In this document: in pieces, positions 28,613-37,311 of the stretch
Layout of the letters: each line of letters begins with the position of its first letter
Numbering within the stretch: position 1 is the first letter of the stretch
Assembly (NCBI GenBank): GCA_036263655.1
Contig: DATAGP010000038.1
Coordinates: 1 to 64,000, forward strand
Length of the DNA: 64,000 bases
Direction of reading: 5' to 3'
From: Schlegelella_A sp036263655
GTDB taxonomy: Bacteria; Pseudomonadota; Gammaproteobacteria; Burkholderiales; Burkholderiaceae_C
Notes under the pieces: model-generated
Told to the model about the DNA's origin: nothing
Seen by the model: the letters and a program-made list of their open reading frames with translations, nothing else
Databases searched by the model: none
Program-made: the position numbers and the translations under genes

Positions 28613-29626
28613 TCAGGGTATCGCCCGCAGCAGGATGACCAGATCGTTGAAGTCGGGTTCTCCTGCGCCGCCGTAGCCGTCGTCGAAGGTCAGCGTCCAG
28701 CCGTTCGTGAAATCCCCCGTGACGCGCAGCGACGGCGTGAATACCAGGCTGGTGTTGGTCAGGCTGCCCGAGAGCACCGAGACCTGCAGCGTCGTTCCCG
28801 CAGCGAAGACGGTGCCGTTGTCGACCGCGACCGGGACACCGATCGGATCGAAGCAACCGTTCGCGAAGATCGTCTGCGTGACCGGCGATGTGATGACGAC
28901 CCGATTGCCTTCCGCGCTGCAGGAATGGCTCAGGATCGTCGCCGTCACCCGCGACGCCTGCGCGAGATTGAGGGTGCAGTTCCCGCTGACGCAGCCGAGC
29001 GTGGTCGCCGGCGGAGCCACGGCGATGCTCTGCACGCTCGTGCTCGTCTTGCCCGCCGCATCGGTCACTGAGAGCTTCACCGTGTAGGTGGTCAGGGCGG
29101 TTGCCGCGTAGGTGTGCGTCGCCGGGTTCGTGGCGGCCAGGGTCACCGCGTCGCCGAAGTCCCAGACGCGCGACTGGAAGACGCTGCCCGCGTCGTACGT
29201 CGAGGTGTCGGTGAAGGTGCATGCGAGCGACAGGCAGCTGACGGTGAAGCGAGCGTGCGGCGCCGCCGGTTGCGGCGGGGCTGTCACGGTCACCGGCCGG
29301 GAGGCGGTGCCGGTTTGCCCAGTCCGGTCCGTCACTCTCAACGTCACGTTGTAGGTGCTGGCGGCAGCGAAGGTGTGGGTTGCGACGGCCGTCGTGACCG
29401 CCGGCGAGGCATCGCCGAACGTCCATTCCTGGCTGACGATCGCGTCACCGACGTCCTGGTCGGTGCTGAGGCTGGTGAAGGTGCAGACGAGGTCCGAGCA
29501 GGACAAGGAAAAATTTGCCGTCGGCGCCGAGCCGACGAACACCGGAGGGCCCGACGATCCCCCACCGCCGCAGGCGGCCAGCGCAAGAACGAAGGGAAGG
29601 CAAGCCGCTCTGAGCCACTGACGCAT
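28613..29626 (-). CDS. PKD-domain surface lipoprotein
   Basis: 337 residues from ATG 29624-29626. A lipobox is visible (VLALAACGGGG, lipidated Cys19), followed by a glycine/serine spacer. Two PKD domains follow, each with the FGDA-type turn (EWTFGDASPAV near 70; VWDFGDAVTLA near 155). Each is preceded by a disulfide-capable CSDLVC/CLSLAC segment. The C-terminal 120 residues are beta-rich, ending GEPDFNDLVILLRAIP. It is likely anchored in the outer membrane. It is the last gene before the proposed island junction. Confidence 0.82.
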   Translation of the reverse strand: MRQWLRAACLPFVLALAACGGGGSSGPPVFVGSAPTANFSLSCSDLVCTFTSLSTDQDVGDAIVSQEWTFGDASPAVTTAVATHTFAAASTYNVTLRVTDRTGQTGTASRPVTVTAPPQPAAPHARFTVSCLSLACTFTDTSTYDAGSVFQSRVWDFGDAVTLAATNPATHTYAATALTTYTVKLSVTDAAGKTSTSVQSIAVAPPATTLGCVSGNCTLNLAQASRVTATILSHSCSAEGNRVVITSPVTQTIFANGCFDPIGVPVAVDNGTVFAAGTTLQVSVLSGSLTNTSLVFTPSLRVTGDFTNGWTLTFDDGYGGAGEPDFNDLVILLRAIP

Positions 29627-29740
29627 GTGAGAACCCCCATCCGAGAAGTTGGCCGGAGCAAGAATCCCTCCCGCAGGCGCATCGATCGCGCCGCGAACCG
29701 ACAGCCGGTCGCGCAACGACGAGGGCAAGGGGGTGCTGGC

Positions 29741-29754
29741 TGGCGGAGAGGGCG
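29741..29754. repeat. left attachment-site repeat (copy of tRNA-Ser end)
   Basis: TGGCGGAGAGGGCG, identical and in the same direction as the tRNA-Ser 3' end at 62040-62053. GGATTCGAAC at 29761-29770 echoes the T-loop of the same tRNA, displaced by TCCGCC. Confidence 0.6.
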
Positions 29755-29908
29755 TCCGCCGGATTCGAACTCCACGATCTCTCACCCAGCCTCGCACAGA
29801 CCGCAGCAGCCCCGCGATACCTGGCAAACCGATGAGAGGCGTTGTGTAGGCACGTCGCACGCCCTAGCATCCAGTCGCAACTCTGATGTGGGGTTGATTG
29901 GGGGATTG

Positions 29909-31228
29909 ATGCCGCGTATCGCCAAGGAATTGGGGCCGCTCCAGGTTTCCAGGCTAACGACTCCCGGCTTACACCCGGCGGGTGGGGTCGCCGGTCTCAT
30001 GTTGCAGGTCTCCAAGACAGGCACGCGCTCGTGGCTCCTGCGGGTCAAGGTTGGCGTCCGGCGACGGGAAATCGGCCTTGGTGCCTACCCCGGGGTTGGC
30101 GTAGCCCTGGCTCGCGAGAAGGCGCAACAGACTCGGGACGAAATCGTGGCGGGCATCGATCCCGTCGCTCAGCGCGCCGCTGCTCGTCAGACCGTCATCG
30201 AGCAGCAAGCCCAGGCAAGAGCGCTGGACTGGACGTTCCAGCGCTGTGCCGAGGCCTACATCAAGGCGAAGGCACCAGGCTGGCGCAGTGCGAAGCACGC
30301 TGACCAGTGGCGAAATACGCTTGCCACGTATGTCTATCCGAGTATCGGCGATCTGCTCGTCCGCAACGTCCGCATCGAGCACGTGGTCAACATCGTTGAA
30401 CCCCTTTGGACGACGAAGAACGAGACGATCAACCGGGTTCGGAACCGCATCGAGCTGGTGCTGGATTGGGCAGCGGTCCGCAAGTTCCGGACGGGGGACA
30501 ACCCCGCGCGATGGAAGGGCAACCTCGACAAACTGCTCGCCGACCGCTCGGTCGTGGCCCCCGTGGTCGGGCACCGTGCATTGCCAGTCGATCAGTTGCA
30601 CGGGTTCATGGAATGGCTGCAGAGCGCCCAAGGCACAGCTGCCCGGTGTCTGGAGTTCGTCGTCCTCACGGCTTGCCGCTCCGGAGAGGCGAGGCTAGCG
30701 GCATGGGCCGAGATCGACGCCGCGTCGAAGACGTGGAGCATCCCGGGAGCGCGGATGAAATCGGGCCGGCCGCACAAGGTGCCGCTGTCTGACGCTGCCA
30801 TGGCTCTGCTCGAAGCTCTCCCGCGCGTTGAAGGGACGGACCTGCTGTTTCCCGGCGCTCGTGCCGGCAAGCCGCTGTCGGACATGAGCTTGACGGCCAC
30901 CATGCGCCGGATGGGCGTCGACGCGGTGCCCCATGGTTTCAGGGCGAGCTTCTCGAGCTGGTGCGCGTCGTCGACGGCCTATGCCTCGGAGGTCCGCGAG
31001 ATGGCACTGGCGCACGCCATCGGTGATGGCACAGTAGCCGCGTACCAGCGCAGCGATCTCTTCGAAAAGCGTCGGAACCTCATGACTGACTGGGCACAGT
31101 TCCTGAGTGCGGAGCCATCAACGATGCGCAACGTAGTACCCGTTCAGAGGGCGATCGCATGGTTGAGCCGTGGTCGTCATGTTCCCTCGAAGTCAGTCCG
31201 TTTCTGGGAACTCAATCAAACGAGCTAG
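29909..31228 (+). CDS. P4-type tyrosine integrase
   Basis: 439 residues from ATG 29909. The N-terminal DUF4102-like arm-binding domain has LHPAGGVAGLMLQVSKTGTR (about 21-40). The catalytic domain has Arg257 (TACRSGE), His342 and Arg345 (PHGFRASF), His369 (ALAHAIG) and nucleophile Tyr379 (AAYQRSD), so the active site is complete. These integrases insert elements at tRNA 3' ends. The gene starts 155 bases after the att-like repeat and reads into the island. Confidence 0.93.
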   Translation: MPRIAKELGPLQVSRLTTPGLHPAGGVAGLMLQVSKTGTRSWLLRVKVGVRRREIGLGAYPGVGVALAREKAQQTRDEIVAGIDPVAQRAAARQTVIEQQAQARALDWTFQRCAEAYIKAKAPGWRSAKHADQWRNTLATYVYPSIGDLLVRNVRIEHVVNIVEPLWTTKNETINRVRNRIELVLDWAAVRKFRTGDNPARWKGNLDKLLADRSVVAPVVGHRALPVDQLHGFMEWLQSAQGTAARCLEFVVLTACRSGEARLAAWAEIDAASKTWSIPGARMKSGRPHKVPLSDAAMALLEALPRVEGTDLLFPGARAGKPLSDMSLTATMRRMGVDAVPHGFRASFSSWCASSTAYASEVREMALAHAIGDGTVAAYQRSDLFEKRRNLMTDWAQFLSAEPSTMRNVVPVQRAIAWLSRGRHVPSKSVRFWELNQTS

Positions 31229-31776
31229 CAGCTGTCGTGCACAGGGAGACGGAAGCTGAACGGCTTCATCACTCAAGGGACGGCTCTCCATTGCTGCGCC
31301 CGCTCCTCGGTGGGGAATACCACGCAAGCGTCAGCACCCCATGGTTCGAGTATCTGACTCGTGAGGCGGTGTTGAGTCGATGCGCGCCAGCCCTGAACCT
31401 AGATCGGGGCGAGCTCGCCATGCGCATAGCGACTGAGCTCAGACCGCAGAACTGGCAGGTGTTTTTTTGGATGGGGTCGTGGTACTCCACCATCGCACAG
31501 TCATTTGAAAAGTCGATCGCTCTTACGATCGTACAGCGGAAGCTAGCAGAGTTAGAACAGCGCAAGGCTGCGATGGCCCGCGCGGGTGGCCACGCCCGCC
31601 ACCGGCACGAAGCTGCTGCAAGGGCGTTCGTCATTGCACATTGGAGACTCGAAAGGGCGGAATACAACGGGAATCGTAGTGCCTTCGCCCGGGACTACGT
31701 ACCGCGCCTCAAGCGCGAGTACGACGTTGACGTCTCCCACAAGACGGTCTCTGCCAGCTGGCTCAAGGGCATCTGA
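31159..31776 (+). CDS. hypothetical protein after the integrase
   Basis: 205 residues from ATG 31159, which overlaps the integrase end by 70 bases; a later start is possible but no better ATG is obvious. The middle is aromatic (NWQVFFWMGSWYSTIAQ). The C-terminus, KREYDVDVSHKTVSASWLKG, looks like the recognition part of a helix-turn-helix. It is probably an element regulator; the family is not recognised. Confidence 0.6.
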   Translation: MVEPWSSCSLEVSPFLGTQSNELAAVVHRETEAERLHHSRDGSPLLRPLLGGEYHASVSTPWFEYLTREAVLSRCAPALNLDRGELAMRIATELRPQNWQVFFWMGSWYSTIAQSFEKSIALTIVQRKLAELEQRKAAMARAGGHARHRHEAAARAFVIAHWRLERAEYNGNRSAFARDYVPRLKREYDVDVSHKTVSASWLKGI

Positions 31777-31937
31777 CCTATCCGCCTGCCGAGCAGACGG
31801 CAACGTCTGCCTTGCTCGCTGAGGAGACTTCCGGACAGATGATTCCTACGATCGGCTCGTCGCATCTGACCTGATGCTGCTTCGAGAGCTTGCATACCGC
31901 AGCCCGGCGCATCAAGGCAAATGCGAGGAGCGATCAA

Positions 31938-32144
31938 ATGCCGCAACGCGTCATCCGAATTACAGAGCTTGCTTCCACGAAGGACAAGCGGGGCCGACTG
32001 CCTGTGAGCCCAGCCACCTTGTGGCGGTGGGTCTCCCAGTCCAAATTCCCCGCGCCGTTCAAGCTCGGGCCCAACACCACCGTCTGGAGCCTTGATGAGG
32101 TAGAGGCGTTCATCGCCCGGCAGGCTACCCGGGGTCAGCAATGA
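31938..32144 (+). CDS. AlpA-family excisionase/regulator
   Basis: 68 residues from ATG 31938 with an AGGAGCGA site. A MerR-like winged helix of the AlpA type: RITELAS at the start, SPATLWRWVSQSKFPAPFKLGP in the middle, and a WSLDEVEAFIARQ end. AlpA proteins of P4-like elements turn on the integrase or act in excision. It starts the overlapping operon that runs to 34900. Confidence 0.88.
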   Translation: MPQRVIRITELASTKDKRGRLPVSPATLWRWVSQSKFPAPFKLGPNTTVWSLDEVEAFIARQATRGQQ

Positions 32145-32404
32145 GCGCCCGAAAAGGCGAAGGGGTCGGCGATTGCGGCGCCAACCCCCTCAGAACTCAC
32201 GAAAACCAACAGGCCGATTTTGCCAGCACCAACGACGACAGTAAAGCGTTCTCGTTGATGCAGACCAGAGCTGCATCGAGAGGTTGCACTCTCCACGAGC
32301 TGGCTGACGGCGGATTCTGGATCTCAGGGGGACCGTGCTCTCGGGCAGCACCCTGCCTTCGCGCGGTTGGCGACATCCTGCGCCAGATCGGAGGACGCCC
32401 GTGA
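32141..32404 (+). CDS. small hypothetical protein of the element operon
   Basis: 87 residues, start overlapping the alpA stop by four bases (ATGA). The C-terminal half reads RAASRGCTLHELADGGFWISGG, as in short proteins next to AlpA in other elements. The function is unknown. Confidence 0.65.
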   Translation: MSARKGEGVGDCGANPLRTHENQQADFASTNDDSKAFSLMQTRAASRGCTLHELADGGFWISGGPCSRAAPCLRAVGDILRQIGGRP

Positions 32405-32826
32405 GCGTCGACACGTTGCTATCGAGACTGCGACGCGTCAAGAGAACTGGGCCTGGCAAATGGGTGGCGTCGAGCCCCACGCGCGAGGACAAGAGCCCGT
32501 CGCTGAACATCATGGAGCACGCCGACGGACGGATCATCCTTCACGACTTTGGAGGTGACAGCGTCGAGTCGATCCTCGGCGCTCTCGGGCTATCGTTTGC
32601 CGACTTGTTCCCGGCGGCCTCGGCTGGTCATTCTGCCCAGCGGGTTCGGCGTCCGTTCAATGCTTCTGACGTCCTGTCGTTCGTGGCGTTTGAGGCCACG
32701 GTCGTGCTGATCGTCGTGTCCAACGTCGTACGTGGAAATGCGATTGAGAAAGCCGACTTTGACCGGCTGCTCCTGGCGGCACAACGTCTAGGTCATGCAG
32801 CGGAGGTGTGCAATGGACCGCGTTGA
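32401..32826 (+). CDS. primase-like protein lacking the zinc ligands
   Basis: 141 residues from a GTG that overlaps the previous stop by four bases. It follows the CHC2 zinc-finger pattern of element-encoded primase-like proteins: LLSRLRRVKRTGPGKWVAS, a D-K-S-P-S-L turn, then RIILHDFGGDSVESILGALGLSFADLFP. In family members known to me the usual metal ligands are Cys, His, Cys and Cys. Here the matching places hold Ser25, Arg28, Asp49 and Asp53. It is too short to hold a catalytic primase domain and may be an accessory or DNA-binding remnant. The tail has a hydrophobic helix (VVLIVVSNVV). Confidence 0.65.
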   Translation: MSVDTLLSRLRRVKRTGPGKWVASSPTREDKSPSLNIMEHADGRIILHDFGGDSVESILGALGLSFADLFPAASAGHSAQRVRRPFNASDVLSFVAFEATVVLIVVSNVVRGNAIEKADFDRLLLAAQRLGHAAEVCNGPR

Positions 32827-33826
32827 CATCGCCCAGCTCACCGCGACCGCCGATCACCTGCAGGTGCTTCTCGGCCTTCCGCACGATCGCCCAGCGCCTC
32901 TGCGGGCCGTCAACATTCTCGAACTGGGGGAACACCAATTTCCCGAACGGGTTCAGCTGCTTGGCCCTCTGCTGCACGCGGGTGATCTGGGAATGGTGTT
33001 CGCAGGCCGAGGTGTCGGCAAGACCCAGATCTGCCTGGCGATCGGCACGGCATTGGCGTTCGGAGGCGTGTTCTTGCGCTGGCAGGCGGCGCGACCGGTC
33101 GGTGTCCTGTACCTCGACGCTGAGATGGCAGGGGCCGTCATGCAGCAGAGGGTGGCCTCATTCCTCCCAGATGAGGCTCCCGAGGACCTATCGGCGAACT
33201 TGCGGTTGTTCACCCCCGATCTGCTGCCCGAGGGGCAGGCGCTTCCGGATCTGTCCACCGTCGACGGACAGCAGATGGTCGAGCCTCTCATTGACGCGAC
33301 CACGCGCGTGTTGATCATCGACAACGTCTCAGCGTGGTGCCGGACCGGAAAGGAGAACGAGTCCGAGAGCTGGACGCCGGTCGCGACATGGCTTCTCACA
33401 CTCCGGCGCCGGGGCATCGCCGTGCTGCTCGTTCACCACGCTGGGAAGAACGGGGAGCAACGCGGCAATTCGAAGAAGGAAGATCTCTTGGACATCGTCA
33501 TCCAGCTCAAGCGCGCTGGGGACTACGACCCGAGGACAGGCGCCGCTTTCACCTGGGCGGTCACGAAGGGCCGCCATCTGCACGGCGAGGACGCTGCCGA
33601 GCTCGACCTCACATTGACGATTACGGACGGCGTCGCCCGGTGGCAGTTCAAGGAGGCTGAGGCGTCCAACGTGGAGCGTGTTGTCGCGTTAGCGAACGAG
33701 GGCCTGTCATGTTCCATGATCGCCGAACAGCTCGGGATCAACCGGAGCACGGCGTGGCGAGTGCTAAAGAAGCAGGGGATGTTGCCGGCCAAGGGAACGG
33801 GCGATCGCAGCGGTGGAGTCGACTGA
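32813..33826 (+). CDS. RepA-like AAA ATPase with C-terminal HTH
   Basis: 337 residues from ATG 32813; a GCGGAGG site favours it over the ATG at 32795. AAA_25/RepA helicase fold: Walker A AGRGVGKT near 68-75, Walker B VLYLDAEM and VLIIDNVSAW, and LLVHHAGKNGEQRGNSKKED, typical of RepA of IncQ-like and element proteins. The last 60 residues hold a helix-turn-helix, GLSCSMIAEQLGINRSTAWRVL. It is the likely replication ATPase of the element. It overlaps neighbours on both sides. Confidence 0.85.
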   Translation: MDRVDIAQLTATADHLQVLLGLPHDRPAPLRAVNILELGEHQFPERVQLLGPLLHAGDLGMVFAGRGVGKTQICLAIGTALAFGGVFLRWQAARPVGVLYLDAEMAGAVMQQRVASFLPDEAPEDLSANLRLFTPDLLPEGQALPDLSTVDGQQMVEPLIDATTRVLIIDNVSAWCRTGKENESESWTPVATWLLTLRRRGIAVLLVHHAGKNGEQRGNSKKEDLLDIVIQLKRAGDYDPRTGAAFTWAVTKGRHLHGEDAAELDLTLTITDGVARWQFKEAEASNVERVVALANEGLSCSMIAEQLGINRSTAWRVLKKQGMLPAKGTGDRSGGVD

Positions 33827-34233
33827 TGGGTCTCCGCGACCGCTACATGAGCTCGATGACGCGCCGTTGCGTTGTTGCACCCCCCAAGGAATGCAACATG
33901 CAACAGCCGGTTGGCATGGCCGAGCAGCCCGCGCCATCGTTCGGCCAAGCCTTGGTGACGTTGCCGGCAACGATTGGCGCAACACTGGCGCAGCGGTCAC
34001 AACAGCGGGGGGTGTCGCACCTCTCGGGGCGTCTTGCCGCGCGTCTGATCTGGCTCGGCTACCAAGACCACGCCAACTTGGCCGAGGTGCTTCTCACCCG
34101 TGACGCTGACAGCGACGATCGCCGCCTGTGCGTCGAGTGTGCCCACGCCAGACCCGACTGGCGCTGCGTCGCACGCGAGGCATTCCTGCTGGCCCAGTTC
34201 CAACGCTGCCCAGCGTTTTTGGAGAACCCATGA
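33826..34233 (+). CDS. small zinc-motif protein of the element operon
   Basis: 135 residues from ATG 33826, which shares one base with the previous stop. The C-terminus has a Cys102-x2-Cys105-x8-Cys114 pattern (LCVECAHARPDWRCV) with a further Cys128, a possible zinc site. The middle contains VSHLSGRLAARLIWLGYQDH. Similar short zinc proteins occur after RepA-like genes in related elements. The function is unknown. Confidence 0.6.
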   Translation: MGLRDRYMSSMTRRCVVAPPKECNMQQPVGMAEQPAPSFGQALVTLPATIGATLAQRSQQRGVSHLSGRLAARLIWLGYQDHANLAEVLLTRDADSDDRRLCVECAHARPDWRCVAREAFLLAQFQRCPAFLENP

Positions 34234-34691
34234 CCAAACCGATAAACGACCGACTGAAATCGGCTGATCGCGATGCCGCCGGCCGGTTCGCCCTCGGCAA
34301 CACCGCCTCGCCCGGGAGGCCGCCAGGCCGAGGTGTTGTTTCTGAGTTACGCCAGAGGTTGGCGGCGGACCTCGACCCGATCATCGATCAGCTGAGGACG
34401 CAGGCGCTGGCTGGGGACCCACAAGCCATCCGGATCATCCTCGACCGCGTGATACCGAGCTTACGGCCGGTTGAGCTGCCGGCGATGCTGAGAATTCCCC
34501 CCACCGGCAGCTTGGCGGACCAAGCCGACGCCGTCATGCAAGCCGTTGCTGCAGGGGAGCTGGCCCCAGGTCAGGCCGCGCAGATCGTCTCGGCCCTTGG
34601 CGCTGTCGCCAAGATCATGGAGACGACCGAGCTGGTGCGACGAATCGAGGCGCTGGAGGCTGGCAGATCATCAAAGTCGGGGATCGCATGA
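34230..34691 (+). CDS. DUF5681 protein
   Basis: 153 residues from ATG 34230 (ATGA overlap). The N-terminus has the DUF5681 pattern: D-x-A-G-R-F-x-x-G-N-T-A-S-P-G-R-P-P-G-R-G. The rest is helical. DUF5681 proteins are common in phages and integrative elements, with no proven role. Confidence 0.75.
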   Translation: MTKPINDRLKSADRDAAGRFALGNTASPGRPPGRGVVSELRQRLAADLDPIIDQLRTQALAGDPQAIRIILDRVIPSLRPVELPAMLRIPPTGSLADQADAVMQAVAAGELAPGQAAQIVSALGAVAKIMETTELVRRIEALEAGRSSKSGIA

Positions 34692-34900
34692 GTGGATCAA
34701 TGGAACGCCGTGTGGCGGCGATAGAGGCAGCAATTAGCCCTGAAGACAAGTCGTTGCGTGTCGTCGTGGTGAATTCCGGCGAAAGCGTCGCTCATGCGAA
34801 GGAGCGACTAGGCGCAACGGGGACTGCTGAGCACGTCATCGTCGTCACCTTCAGCGATGCCGCCGGATCAACTCAGACCGCCGCAGGTGACGTGCCCTGA
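34688..34900 (+). CDS. small hypothetical protein, end of the element operon
   Basis: 70 residues, ATGA overlap with the DUF5681 gene. Soluble, with no motif recognised. It closes the run of seven overlapping genes that begins with alpA. Confidence 0.55.
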   Translation: MSGSMERRVAAIEAAISPEDKSLRVVVVNSGESVAHAKERLGATGTAEHVIVVTFSDAAGSTQTAAGDVP

Positions 34901-34962
34901 ACGGCTCTCGGCAAGACTGTCATTCACGTCGGCTTTCATTTCAGCTTGCCGAGTGGCATGAT

Positions 34963-35445
34963 CTAACCTGCCTTTGGGTCCGAAGCTGCCGTCCGCGCGG
35001 ATGCCGAGGCGGGAGCACTCTGGTCTGTCGGCGCGGGGATGTCGAAGATTCCTACTTCCACGCTGCCGTCTTCGAGCTCGAAGACCTCAAGCGCCTTGTT
35101 CACAAGATCACCTTCGGTCTCGGCTTGCTCGATGGCAATCTGGAACAGTTTGCGTTGGCGGTCCAAGTCGAGTCCCTGGTGCGAGTCCAGGCAGACGAGT
35201 CCCGCATGAACTGGCTGCTTGGCATGCTGGCCACTCAACTTACCGGGCCCTCCGCCGCGGAAGTCGGTTGCGTTCTGCGTGACCAGCGTGAAGTCCTCGG
35301 CGACCACCTTTTCGATGAGCTCCCGGTCCTTCAGGCCCAGCCACCCACGATTGCGTACACACGAAGACTCGAAGTGACCTGCGAGGAGGGCGACATCGAC
35401 GAGTTCCGGTGAAAGGCACTCGTCGATGAGGAACTTAAAGGTCAT
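34963..35445 (-). CDS. DUF5615 PIN-like toxin candidate
   Basis: 160 residues. The N-terminal 110 residues match the DUF5615 PIN-like fold: FLIDECLSPELVDVALLAGH (acidic site Asp8/Glu9), RNRGWLGLKDRELIEKVVAEDF and LVTQNATDFRG. The last 40 residues are an extra Ala/Ser-rich tail. PIN-like proteins of this group are paired with DUF433 antitoxins, and here the start overlaps the DUF433 gene by four bases. The likely role is an RNase toxin; activity is not shown. Confidence 0.8.
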   Translation of the reverse strand: MTFKFLIDECLSPELVDVALLAGHFESSCVRNRGWLGLKDRELIEKVVAEDFTLVTQNATDFRGGGPGKLSGQHAKQPVHAGLVCLDSHQGLDLDRQRKLFQIAIEQAETEGDLVNKALEVFELEDGSVEVGIFDIPAPTDQSAPASASARTAASDPKAG

Positions 35446-36119
35446 GACTTCCCGGGTCTCGTGACACGTGTGATCTTGCGAAACTCTAGTGGGTTAGCCT
35501 CACGCAATCGTGGAGGACGGCCTCGTCGCGGATGAACTTGCCGGTAAACACGTGCCGCATCGATATGAGCATCGGTAAGGAACGGGTACGACGCGACCAG
35601 CCGCTCCTTTGCGATGCCCTTGTCAAGAGATGCCAAAACGTTGTCGATTGGCACACGCGTCCCGGCAAAGCAGGCTTGACCACCCATGACGTCGGAGTCC
35701 TCAGTGACAAGCTGTGCAGCGTTGTCGACAGCCTTTGCACGAAACATTGCATCGGTCACGAAGACCGCGATGTCGATCTGGAGCCCAATCTTCGCGTCCA
35801 CGATTACCTTCCAGTTGACCGCGCTTGGCTCACACCGCAATGAGAAGACCAAATCCTGGTCGAACTTCATTTGCTCGACCCTGTTCGTCAACTCCAGCAG
35901 GACTGACTTGCGAACGTTCGCTTGCAAGGTGCTCTCCGTTTGGTCGAAGAACCTTGCAAAGGCGGCCGCAAGCCGCGTAAAGCGTCGAGACCGTCCCTCA
36001 AGAAGGAAAAGGGAATTCGGAACTAGATCCTCATCCACGAGGCGGTTCATGTCCCGCACGCTGACTCCGCCGATGTATGCGGCTTCAGCAGCGGGGACGA
36101 AGGTCAAGGAGGTGTTCAT
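35442..36119 (-). CDS. DUF433 antitoxin-like protein with N-terminal extension
   Basis: 225 residues from ATG 36117-36119. The start is chosen because a promoter and inverted repeat lie directly upstream. The C-terminal 75 residues are the DUF433 domain (VMGGQACFAGTRVPIDNVLASLDKGI and SYPFLTDAHIDAARVY), a helix-turn-helix fold. The first 150 residues hold a MerR-like start (YIGGVSVRDMNRLVDEDLVP) and an unrecognised middle. It is translationally coupled to the DUF5615 gene. Confidence 0.8.
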   Translation of the reverse strand: MNTSLTFVPAAEAAYIGGVSVRDMNRLVDEDLVPNSLFLLEGRSRRFTRLAAAFARFFDQTESTLQANVRKSVLLELTNRVEQMKFDQDLVFSLRCEPSAVNWKVIVDAKIGLQIDIAVFVTDAMFRAKAVDNAAQLVTEDSDVMGGQACFAGTRVPIDNVLASLDKGIAKERLVASYPFLTDAHIDAARVYRQVHPRRGRPPRLREANPLEFRKITRVTRPGKS

Positions 36120-36125
36120 AAAATT

Positions 36126-36169
36126 TTTCCGGATGTCCGGAAAGTATATGAATTCAACGTCCAGGTCAA
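36126..36169 (-). promoter_or_regulatory. promoter and inverted-repeat operator of the DUF433/DUF5615 pair
   Basis: On the minus strand: TTGACC at 36164-36169, a 15-base spacer, TATACT at 36143-36148, then a perfect inverted repeat TTTCCGGA-TG-TCCGGAAA (36126-36143) lying over the expected transcription start. The repeat ends 6 bases before the ATG. The arrangement fits self-repression by the antitoxin. Confidence 0.6.
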
Positions 36170-36480
36170 GCTCCTTTCGAGCGCTCCCTATGGTCGGAAG
36201 TGGCATCGCAGGGGAGCCGACCCCCGTCAGAAGCCTCTGTAAATAAACACAGGTACTCCCCTGCCCAACCGAAGCAGCCAAGACGAGCTAGGGCACCTGA
36301 CACAGACCTGACTGGCGCTCAGCGACGATCCGGCGATGATGTAGAAATGGCTTTCGACGCCGCGTCTGATTTTGGTGAGCAGGCTGAAATCCGACCTACG
36401 GCAACCGGATCGCTGTGGCCGGACGGTGGCACGCGGGGGGACAACGCGAGCGACGCGACGGGTGGGGACAGGGCTCGTAC

Positions 36481-37311
36481 TCAGTTCTGGATCGATGTGA
36501 GCTTGCCATCTTGAAAATAGAGGTAGCCGCCGTCATAAACCCACTGCTCGTGGACACCGAATGAATAAGTGCTGCGGTTAATGCGATCAGGCTTGCCCCA
36601 GCTGCTCGCGCGGACCTCTTCCGTGGTCATCCCAATACTCACTCCCTCCTTCTTCTTCCTGGCGGCCTCAGCCCGCGTCCGGCGCTGGTCCTCAGCCTTG
36701 ATGTCCGCTTCAACTCGTGCCTCGAGAGCTGGCTTCATCGACTCATAAGGCTTAGCTTCGACTGGATAGTCGCGGCTGAGCAACTCCAAAGCTTGGAGCT
36801 TGTCTTTGGCCGGAGTCTTAGGACTCTTTAGGTCCTGAACGTAGGCTTGCACCTCAGCCTTGGACACCATTGCCAGCAGCTCGGCCTCCTTCAGCGTGGT
36901 AGCGCAGAGCCGGATCGCAGTCGCCGCCTCCCACGGCTTGTGCCGAACTAGAGCGGCATATGACCTCTTCTGTGTTTCGTACTCGGTCCTGCATGCTTCG
37001 GCTGTGCGCTGTTCGGCAGCTTCCGCTGCCTCCTGAGCTGCGGTCTGCTGAGAAGCTGACCTTTGCACCGGCAGGCCACCAGCACGCTGACTATCCACCG
37101 CTGCATTTGCCTGCGACGCGACGTTTCCCTCACCTTCAAGCGCTCTCTTTTGCCTCCCGGCTATGCTTCCCAAGACGGCTGTCAGAACAATCCCGCCAAC
37201 AATCCAGGTGACGAGGCTGGTCTTTCGTACTGGCTTGGCCCCGCACTTAGGACACGCTACCGCCGTGCTACTGATTTCACACTTGCATTCCCAGCATGTG
37301 ACCAGAGCCAC
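36481..37311 (-). CDS. zinc-ribbon membrane protein with SmpA/OmlA-like C-terminus
   Basis: 276 residues. An N-terminal zinc ribbon (CWECKCEISSTAVACPKCG: Cys6, Cys9, Cys20, Cys23) leads to one membrane helix (about 32-50), then a long helical, charged stalk (about 80-215). The C-terminal module is IGMTTEEVRASSWGKPDRINR... with DGGYLYFQDGKLTSIQ, as in SmpA/OmlA-fold proteins. The architecture suggests a cytoplasmic sensor ribbon with an external domain. The function is unknown. GC is lower than in the host core. Confidence 0.75.
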   Translation of the reverse strand: MALVTCWECKCEISSTAVACPKCGAKPVRKTSLVTWIVGGIVLTAVLGSIAGRQKRALEGEGNVASQANAAVDSQRAGGLPVQRSASQQTAAQEAAEAAEQRTAEACRTEYETQKRSYAALVRHKPWEAATAIRLCATTLKEAELLAMVSKAEVQAYVQDLKSPKTPAKDKLQALELLSRDYPVEAKPYESMKPALEARVEADIKAEDQRRTRAEAARKKKEGVSIGMTTEEVRASSWGKPDRINRSTYSFGVHEQWVYDGGYLYFQDGKLTSIQN

